Part shown: positions 16,529 to 25,300 of the stretch, piece after piece
Layout: the number at the start of each line of letters is the position of its first letter
Position numbering within the stretch: position 1 is the first letter of the stretch
From: UKL13-2 sp038236905
GTDB taxonomy: Bacteria > Pseudomonadota > Gammaproteobacteria > Burkholderiales > Usitatibacteraceae
DNA length: 64,000 nucleotides
Reading direction: 5' to 3'
NCBI GenBank assembly: GCA_038236905.1
Contig: JBBRZG010000002.1
Coordinates: forward strand, 1 to 64,000
Notes under the pieces: generated by a model
What the model was told of the DNA's origin: nothing
The model's database searches: none
The model's input: the letters and a program-made list of their open reading frames with translations, nothing else
Program-made: the position numbers and the translations under genes

Positions 16529-18454
16529 ATGGCACGCAAACCAAAAAGCGCTCGTGAGCACGACGAATTTCCAATCCCTAATTTTAAGGCGAGCAAGCAA
16601 GAAGCGGCGAAAATCGACGTTGAGGTTCAGCGTACGCGCCTTAAGAGCTTGATCAACTTGGGCAAAGAGCGCGGCTTTTTGACCTACGCAGAGATTAATG
16701 ATCATCTGCCGGATATGGTCGACGCGGAGCAGATTGAATCGATCACCACCACGTTTAATGAGATGGGGATTCAGGTTTACGACGAAGCGCCGGATGCTGA
16801 GACTCTGCTGATGACAGAGGCGGCGCCCGTCTCTTCCGATGATGATGACGCCGAGGAAGAGGCCACCGCAGCACTAACCACGGTTGATTCCGAGTTTGGT
16901 CGCACTACAGATCCCGTGCGGATGTATATGCGCGAGATGGGGTCGGTTGAGCTGCTGACACGCGAAGGAGAAATTGAAATCGCCAAACGCATTGAAGATG
17001 GTTTGAAGCATATGATCCACGCGATCTCATCCTGCCCGACGACAATTCAGGAAATCCTGAATTTGGCGGACAAGGTTGAGAACGACGAGATGCGAATTGA
17101 TGAAGTTGTCGATGGCTTGGTGGATCCGAACGAGGCCGAAGTCGCCGAGGCCGCGCTTTCCGAAGAAGAGCTGGACGGCGCGGAAGAAATTGAAGAAGAT
17201 GAAGACGAAGATGGTTCGATCGCCGCAGCGAATCTCGAGCTTTTAAAACAAGAGTCGCTCGCCAAATTCAACTCGATTCGCAAAACCTTCAAGCGCATGA
17301 AAAAAGTGCTGGTTGAAAAAGGCCATCGCTCACGCGCCTACAAAGATTTGCAGGAAGAAATTTCGGCTGAGTTAATGCAGATCCGTTTTTCGGCGAAGCA
17401 GGTTGAGCTCTTGTGTAGTTCGCTGCGCGGGCTGGTCGAAGGTGTGCGTCAGCGGGAGCGCGAGATTCAAGAATTGTGCGTAAAAAATTCCGGCATGCCG
17501 CGCCCGCATTTTATCAAGTCGTTTCCCGGCAATGAAACCAATGTGAAATGGATTGCGGACGAAATCGCGAATGGCAAAACATTCGCGCTCGCGCTGACAA
17601 AATTCAAACCATCAATTCTTGAGCAGCAAGAGGCGCTGATTAATTTGCAGAAAGACGTCGGCCTGCCGATCAAAGATTTGAAAGAAATCGCCCGCCAAAT
17701 GAGCACGGGTGAAGCCAAGGCTCGCCGCGCCAAGCGCGAGATGATTGAGGCTAACCTGCGTCTGGTGATTTCCATCGCGAAAAAATATACAAATCGCGGT
17801 TTGCAATTTCTTGATCTGATTCAAGAGGGAAATATCGGCCTGATGAAAGCCGTGGATAAATTTGAGTACCGTCGCGGCTATAAATTCTCGACCTACGCGA
17901 CATGGTGGATTCGCCAGGCAATTACACGTTCGATCGCCGATCAGGCGCGCACCATTCGTATCCCGGTTCATATGATTGAGACAATTAATAAAATGAACCG
18001 CATTTCACGGCAGATTTTGCAGGAGACCGGCCTCGAGCCCGATCCGGCAACCCTCGCCGTGAAGATGGAAATGCCGGAAGATAAAATCCGCAAAATTATG
18101 AAAATTTCCAAAGAGCCGATCTCGATGGAAACGCCTATCGGCGACGACGACGATTCTCATTTGGGCGATTTTATCGAAGACACCAATTCACTTGCACCCC
18201 TTGATTCCGCGCAATACGGTTCACTTCGTGATGTGACCAAAGATGTTCTGGACTCTCTCACGCCGCGCGAAGCAAAGGTGTTGCGGATGCGCTTCGGCAT
18301 TGAGATGAACACAGACCATACCTTGGAAGAAGTGGGCAAACAGTTTGACGTGACACGCGAGCGTATTCGTCAAATAGAAGCGAAGGCGCTTCGGAAATTG
18401 CGCCATCCAAGCCGCAGCGAAAAGCTGAAGAGCTTCCTAGAAACAGACAGCTAG
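16529..18454 (+). CDS. rpoD: Primary sigma factor RpoD (sigma70)
   Basis: A 641-residue group 1 sigma factor. Region 1.1 (about residues 25-90) is followed by region 1.2 (PVRMYMREMGSVELLTREGE) and a large acidic non-conserved region (EEIEEDEDEDGS). Region 2 contains GLMKAVDKFEYRRGYKFST and YATWWIRQAITRSIADQ for -10 recognition and melting. Region 3 and region 4.2 (TLEEVGKQFDVTRERIRQIE) for -35 binding complete the set. The full complement marks it as the housekeeping sigma of a proteobacterium. It ends the macromolecular-synthesis block. Confidence 0.98.
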   Translation: MARKPKSAREHDEFPIPNFKASKQEAAKIDVEVQRTRLKSLINLGKERGFLTYAEINDHLPDMVDAEQIESITTTFNEMGIQVYDEAPDAETLLMTEAAPVSSDDDDAEEEATAALTTVDSEFGRTTDPVRMYMREMGSVELLTREGEIEIAKRIEDGLKHMIHAISSCPTTIQEILNLADKVENDEMRIDEVVDGLVDPNEAEVAEAALSEEELDGAEEIEEDEDEDGSIAAANLELLKQESLAKFNSIRKTFKRMKKVLVEKGHRSRAYKDLQEEISAELMQIRFSAKQVELLCSSLRGLVEGVRQREREIQELCVKNSGMPRPHFIKSFPGNETNVKWIADEIANGKTFALALTKFKPSILEQQEALINLQKDVGLPIKDLKEIARQMSTGEAKARRAKREMIEANLRLVISIAKKYTNRGLQFLDLIQEGNIGLMKAVDKFEYRRGYKFSTYATWWIRQAITRSIADQARTIRIPVHMIETINKMNRISRQILQETGLEPDPATLAVKMEMPEDKIRKIMKISKEPISMETPIGDDDDSHLGDFIEDTNSLAPLDSAQYGSLRDVTKDVLDSLTPREAKVLRMRFGIEMNTDHTLEEVGKQFDVTRERIRQIEAKALRKLRHPSRSEKLKSFLETDS

Positions 18455-19111
18455 ATTTAGGTAGCCTTCATTAGAAGCGCGTAGCGGGTGATAACCTGCT
18501 GCACGTTTCTTTTGGGTAAGCAGATAGTCAACGTTACGATGTAGAAATTATAGAGTTGTGTTTGCTTGGAGTGGCACCTGATTCGGCATCAATCGCCTTT
18601 ATAGAGCTGATTTTTTGAAAATCAGTGACAATATGCTCTGGGAAGTATAGAAATTTTCATATCGCGCTCCAGATAAAATTGAGATCAGTTTGTCGCCATC
18701 GTTGGCATGACGTTTTGTGTAGCTGAGGTGTAATTGGGTCGTACGGACGGTATCGTCAGCTCTAAGTAGTGGAAAACCTTGATCTGTTCTGTTGATTTCC
18801 TACTCCTGGGCGTTAGACCGGAATGATTTTATTGAAAAACCGCTTTTACCCCGTCGCTTTCAAGAGGCCATGAGGCGGCATTTGGATAGACTCGCGACGG
18901 CTGCAAAATAAATACAATTGTTAGCGTAAAAATGAGTCGATATTCTGTTTTAGCGCGCGCTGATGAAAATACGCCAAAAGACACTGATGCAGATTCGGTC
19001 CTTGGTTGGGATACGGATCGCTTAGTTCGCTATAATGATGAGTTGTAAATATCAAAATTTATCTGCGGTTTGTTAGTTATCCAGTTACTTTCTCACTTAT
19101 CCATCCCCTCG
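18455..19111. other. Gene-poor region between rpoD and tRNA
   Basis: About 650 bases with no confident gene. There is a perfect hairpin at 18607-18625 (CTGATTTT/AAAATCAG, loop TTG) without a clear T-run. Two short open frames, 18783-18911 and 18932-19048, are described separately. A TATAAT at 19031-19036, with a weak TTGGGA 19 bases before it, may be the tRNA promoter. Confidence 0.4.
18783..18911 (+). pseudogene. Possible receiver-domain C-terminal remnant
   Basis: An open frame without a good start (TTG at 18792 is the nearest) encodes a peptide ending RNDFIEKPLLPRRFQEAMRR and a further short helix. The DFIEKP segment followed by an amphipathic helix is the usual end of response-regulator receiver domains, where Lys-Pro closes the phosphorylation site. 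No upstream part of such a domain is visible, so this is either a fragment left by a deletion or chance resemblance. Confidence 0.25.
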
Positions 19112-19188
19112 GGGCCGTTAGCTCAGCTGGTTAGAGCAGAGGACTCATAATCCTTTGGTCGCAGGTTCAAGTCCTGCACGGCCTACCA
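19112..19188 (+). tRNA. tRNA with CAU anticodon (Ile2 or Met)
   Basis: A complete 77-base cloverleaf: acceptor GGGCCGT pairs with ACGGCCT (with one G-U), D stem GCTC/GAGC, anticodon stem GAGGA/TCCTT around the loop CTCATAA, T stem GCAGG/CCTGC, and an encoded CCA end. The anticodon CAU fits elongator Met or the lysidine-modified Ile2. The TTGGTCGC stretch and the T arm resemble E. coli ileX more than metT, so Ile2 is favoured. It separates the housekeeping block from the PKS locus. Confidence 0.95.
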
Positions 19189-19286
19189 AATTCTCTTAGG
19201 CTCTGCACCGATGCTTCAACAAGCGTGCATACACTTGTCGCTGAACAGCTACGCGTAAAACTCACCTTCCGGTCCATGCGATCATT

Positions 19287-19313
19287 TTAAGTTACAGATT
19301 GGTAACAACTTAA
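19287..19313. repeat. Inverted repeat upstream of the PKS gene
   Basis: TTAAGTT at 19287-19293 is mirrored by AACTTAA at 19307-19313, and inside it GTTAC (19291-19295) is mirrored by GTAAC (19302-19306). The nested palindrome lies about 80 bases before the PKS start and 31 bases upstream of a TATAAT box at 19344-19349. It could be an operator for a regulator of the PKS operon or part of an attachment-like site next to the tRNA. No T-run follows, so it is not an intrinsic terminator. Confidence 0.4.
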
Positions 19314-19393
19314 GTGAGTCACGCGTCAAATGACCATGTAAAATATAATTACCGTAACGTAGCGCGCGGCACCCACATTGTGTTTTTAATGTG

Positions 19394-22300
19394 ATGGGTA
19401 TCGCTTCAGAGAGTCATGCCAAACCCATGAAAAGAAAAATTGCCGTTGTTGGCATGTCATTCCGATTCCCGGGAACTGATGCCGGAAAATATTGGTCCGA
19501 TCTCCTCGATGGGCAGAATCTTGTTAGTTCGGTAGAGAGTAGCCGTTGGGCGCAAGAGACATTTCGCCATCCAAATAAGAACCATCCCGGTACAAGCTAC
19601 ACATTTTCTGCGGGTTCGATCGGCGACATTTCAGGATTTGATGCCGGCTTTTTCGGCATATCGCCTCGCGAAGCCGCACAAATGGATCCCCAGCAACGCT
19701 TGCTACTTGAAATGAGTTGGGAAGCGTTCGAAAATTCGGGCATAAAACCATCCGCGGTTAAAGGGACAAGCTGCGGTGTTTTTATCGGTATTTCGAGCGC
19801 TGACTATGCCTATCGCTTTGCCGAAGATTTGGGCGCAATTGATTCGACCGTTGCCACTGGCAATACAGCCAGTATTGCCGCTAATCGTATTTCTTATGTT
19901 TTCGATCTGCGTGGCCCCAGCATGGCGTTGGACACCGCGTGCTCATCTTCACTGGTGGCGTTTCATCAGGCTTGTCAATCCATCCTCAGCAACGAAAGCT
20001 CGCTTGCCGTCACGGGTGGCGTCAGTCTGCATCTGCACCCATATGGATTTATTGCATTTTCGAAAGCGTCAATGCTGTCCAAACACGGTAAATGTAATGT
20101 GTTTGATGCGGCGGGTGACGGCTACGTCCGGTCTGAGGGTGGTGGAATATTCATTCTTAAAGACTACGATCGGGCCGTGGCTGACGGCAACCAAATTGTC
20201 GCTGTAGTCGCGGCGACAGCGGTAAATAGCGATGGTAAAAAAGCAGGGCTCACCGTGCCCAGCAGTCAGGCGCAAGCTGCGCTGCTCACACAGACCTATG
20301 CTCGAGCGGGAATTGCGCCGGCAGAGATTGACTATATTGAAGCGCATGGCACGGGCACGGCAGTTGGCGATCCTATTGAAACGCATGCGTTGGGAGATGC
20401 GCTCGGCAAGTTTCGCGCAAAAGACAAGCCACTTTTGATTGGCTCGGTCAAGAGCAATATGGGGCATCTCGAGGCGGCGTCCGGTGTAGCGGGATTGGTG
20501 AAGGCGCTTTATTGCGTGCAACGCCGCACCGTCCCCGCAACTATTCATATCGAAACACCAAACCCGAATATAAAATTTGAGGAGTGGAATCTTCGCGTCG
20601 TTCAAAAGACCACGCCCCTCAAACAGACGGGCAAAGTGGTAGTGGGCGTAAACTCATTTGGTTTCGGTGGCGCAAACGCTCACGTCATTCTGGAAAGTCC
20701 TGCTGCACAGAACGTTGCTCATTTGCCAAAGCATCTCAAGCTGCAAGAGGGGGCATTGTTCCCGCTGGTATTTTCAGCCAAGTCAAATGCAGGCTTAAAA
20801 ACGCTGGCAAAAAGTTTCGCGAGCTTTCTGCGGTCACCCAAAAACGCGAGTTTCTATAACACTGCTTACGCGGCGGCATTTAATCGCGAGTGGCATGAGC
20901 ATCGCGCGGTAGTTTTTGGAGCCGCTTCATTGTCGGTGGCAAATGCGCTGGATCGTTTTGCCGAAGGCGGCGAGAGTGAACTACAGGTAGAAAGTGGAAC
21001 AGCGCTCGCAACCGTATCGCCAGTCGCATTCATTTATTCCGGTAATGGTTCACAGTGGGAAGGCATGGGTAAACGTCTGCTCGCCGAGGACAACGTCTTT
21101 CGTCAAGCGGTACGCGCTGTAGACCAAATTTTTAAACAGTACGCAGATTATTCACTTGAGGATGAGCTGGCCGGAGAAAATGCGCATCTCGGCCAAGGTC
21201 GGTACGCGAGAACCGAAATTGCTCAACCTGCTTTATTTGCATTGCAAGTTGGTGTTACCCAGATGCTTCGCTCGCATGGCCTCATGCCAGCCGCGGTTGC
21301 AGGCCATAGTGTTGGCGAGGTTGCCGCTGCCTGGGCAGCCGGGGCTTTGACGCTTGAGCAGGCGGTTCAGGTCATTTATCACCGCAGTGCATTGCAGGGT
21401 AAAACCAAAGGTTTGGGCCAAATGTCTGCGGTGGCATTGGGCTTCGAAGACGCCCGAACTCTGTTAATCGAAACGGGACTTGAGGAATCGGTGGCGTTGG
21501 CAGGTGTCAACAGTTCGCGCGGAGTCACAATTGCTGGCGACAAGGCCTCCCTCGCGGTGTTCGAGGCGGAATTAACCAAGCGTATCATCGGTTATAAGCG
21601 GCTCGATTTGGACTACGCGTTTCATAGCCCGGCAATGGACGGAATTGAGGCCGGTATTCAGCAGTCGCTTGGCGGGTTGACGCCGGGTGAAGCGCAGGTC
21701 GCTTTTGTGTCAACGGTGACGGGCGAGCCAATGTTGGGCGAGGGGTTCAACGCTGATTACTGGTGGCAGAATATTCGTAAACCGGTGTTATTCGCAAACG
21801 CCGTCAAGCGCTTGCAAAATGACGGCATTCGTGTTTTTGTAGAAATCGGTCCGCACGCGATTTTACGCAGCTACATGAATGACAGTTTGAAAGAGGCGAA
21901 GCTGCAAGGACGGGTCATTACGACCCTTCAGCGAGGGGATGACCGTGCGAGCCGTGTATGGGGTGCGTTGTCCCAGGCGCTGATTGCGGGCGTTAATTTG
22001 GACTGGAAAATGTTGTTCCCGCATGTCGCGCCGTTTTCTGATTTGCCGAACTACCCTTGGCAGCGAGAGTCTCTGTCGCATACGGTGACTCCGGATTCGC
22101 TTAACTTGTTGCATCGTCGGAAGGTGCACCCCTTGTTAGGTTTTAGGTTGAACCAGCAAGATCTGACTTGGGAAAATCAAATTGATGCTGCCGATAATCC
22201 GATGTTGGCGGATCACATCGTCGGTGACGGAATAGTATTCCCCGGCACTGCGTTTGCGGAGTTGGCGCTGGCGGCGAGTGCCGCGTGGCAGGTCAGCGAT

Positions 22301-25300
22301 CAGGCAACGCAGCAAATTGAAATTGAAGAACTGGAAATTCGTTCACCTTTGATGCTCAGTACCGAGCAATCAAAGACCCTGCGAGTCGCGATTGACCCTG
22401 CCGACGGCAGTTTTACCATCCGCGGTAAAACGCAGCAATCGGACGACGGTTGGACCTTGCATGCGAATGGCCGAATTCCTGGTGAACCCGAAAACCTATT
22501 GGGTGTGCTGGCCGATACAGAACCGCTAGCGCTTCCCGCGAGGGCGGCAGATTTCGATGCCGTGCGCCATTCTAGACTTACCGAATCGGTGGGTCTGAAC
22601 TACGGGCCAGCATTTAAAGCAGTAGAGTCAGGGTGGGTAGAGGGGAAAACGGTTTGGGCCAAGCTCCGGGTACCGCGCGAAATTGAAGCTAACATTGCGA
22701 AATATTTTGTGCACCCGGCATTATTAGACTGTACGTTCCAGCTCATCATTCACTTAATGCATGATCGAGCGGCATCTCAGGGTGGCATCGCGTATGTCCC
22801 CACTAAAATCGGGCGCTTATTCTTTCGCGGCAGCCGCGCCATACCAACGTTTGTTCGCGCCACATTGCTGCGCCATTCGCCCCATTCTTTGAGCGCAAAT
22901 TTTACGCTGTTCGATGAGCAAGGTGAGTTAATTGGTTGGGTGAAAGAAGCGCGCTTTCGTAGTGTGAGGTTGCGAAAGGATGCGGCTGACCATTTGCGAT
23001 TAATGAATTATCACGCCATCCCACAGCCGCTTGCGTCATCACCGATGCTGGTCTCAACCGGAACCCATCAGCTGTTTGAGCAGGCGATTTCAGCAGCGGC
23101 AAAAAAAGTCTCCGCGCAGGGCGCGGTGGCTGCCTATGCGGATGAAGTAGAACCCCTGCTTGACGCATTGTGCGCGAGTTTTGCGAGCGAAGCCCTACTT
23201 CAATTAAATAAATCGGAAGTCGTTTTAAACCGGGATATTGTTTCGCGATTTGAGGCAAACAGCCCGGAAAGTGGACCATTGCTGGCGCGGCTCTTGCATA
23301 TGCTGAGTGAGGATCAAATACTGGTTGATGACCACGGCAAGTACCGGTTACAGATTGCAGAGGGCGCGCCCGCATCACAGGACATCTGGAATAGTCTGAT
23401 TGCCGACCACCCGGACAGGCTGCCGATTCTGAACGCAGTGGGCAGAATTGGCCGGAATCTCGTGTCGTTGGTAACGGGCGAAAAACCGCTATGCACTTTG
23501 CTGCCCCGTGACTGCACATTGCCAGCCATGTTCCAGCACGTTGTCGGCATCGAAGCGCGTCTTGGCATTGGCTATGCATTGCGGGATTGCCTTGCCGCTG
23601 CCATCGATAAGCTTCCAGAGGGCCAGCGTTTCAGGGTGGTTGAAATTTGTGATGGAACACCGCTTTTCGCGGCAGAGTTGTGTCATACGCTTGATCTTGA
23701 TCGCTGCGATTACGTTTGTGCAACCACTAGTGCGGCTACGGTAGAAGAATGTCGGCGCCTCCAAGAAAAATTCACAGGCCTGAAGATTGAATCACTCGCG
23801 GCCGAAGCTTCGGGCGCAAAGCTAAATCAAATTCAGAGTGAAAACGTTGTTGCGCCTGTTTTTCAGCTCGCCATTCTTAGCGGAGATTTTAGTTCTGAAG
23901 ACAGCGAACGGATTGCAATTGAATACACGCGCAAAGTTTTGGTGGCCGGTGGGACGCTTGTTATGCTGGGTATCCCATCATCGCGTTGGACTGACTTTGT
24001 GTTTGGTGGTGAACGATCATGGTGGACAGCATCGGCGGGAGATGCGAGTTCCATTCAGCGATCCTCAGCTTACTGGTTGTCTCGATTTAATTCGGCAGGT
24101 TTTTCGAATACGCGACTAATTCCTCTTGATCCTAAGGCGATGAGTAGCCCGTACTTGTTACTAGCCGAGGCGGCATCTCGTGCGCCCTCTCTGTTGGACA
24201 CAAAGTCTTCAGCTCAGCGGCCAAAAAAGCGCATTTGGCTTGCTCTGGTGGATAAGTTTGACGATAAATTGCCGCTTTTCGGTTCATCCCGCGGTAACTT
24301 GCGCGTTACAAAAACATACTCTCGATCGCTCGCAGAAGCGGTTAGCCTAGATTTTTTGGCTCATGATGATGAGCTTCTCATTGCGTGTAACGACGGTGTT
24401 CGTGGCTTACAGCCGGTCGGACATTCAACCGCAAACAGCTCGGCCGACAGTAACCCGGCTAAATATCAGGTTGATTTCAGCGATGTAGGCGCGATGGAGG
24501 CAATGTTTACGCATGTACAGGCGCGCTGTTTAAAAGAGCATTCCTCGGTCGCAGGTGTTTTGCATATGGCTGGACTATCTGCTACGACAGAAGAGCCCGC
24601 TGCGATCAACTTATTGGCAGCGCAAATTGAACGCTCGAATATTGCGGCAGTGGTGCTGCAAGCTCTCGAAACTTGTCGTATCGAGACTACACTATGGCTG
24701 GTGACCTCGGGTGCCATGAGTGGTTTATTACCGCGGCGGAAGGACCCGATGGACGCAATGGCCGCGACCCACGATGCTCCGTTATGGGGGCTGGGTCGTA
24801 CGCTGATGAACGAGCCATCTCACGTTTCGGTACACCTTCTGGATATTGAGCGCGCGTCAAAGTTTGAGATCGCGGCGAGCGCGATTGGTGCTGAACTCAG
24901 GCAATCGACGCAAATCAAGCACCATGTCAGTAACGATATAAGCGTGCACGAAGACGAAGTAATTTTGACCACATCGGGTGCACGCTATGTGCCGCGTTTG
25001 CGCATAGAACCGCGTAGCTTGCAACCAGTTCATGACCCGGCCACTCCCAGCAATATGTCCGTGGGGGCTGCTACGACGGGCGCTGCGATAGTCTCCCCTC
25101 ACTCGAAGTTATCATTTAGTATTGTAGCCACACAGCCACGTATTTTTACGCAGCCCCTTCCGCCCGCGCTACCCACGTTACGCTTGGGTTTTCAGTTTCC
25201 AGGCCAGCTCCGAAATTTACGATGGGAACCTAGTATCCGCGTGGCTCCTCATGGCGATGAGATCGAAATTGATGTGCGTGCGACCGGGCTAAATTTTCGG

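Noticed and set aside
18932..19048. A 38-residue small protein gene before the tRNA
   Set aside because: No ribosome site, and its 3' half coincides with a TATAAT that probably belongs to the tRNA promoter.
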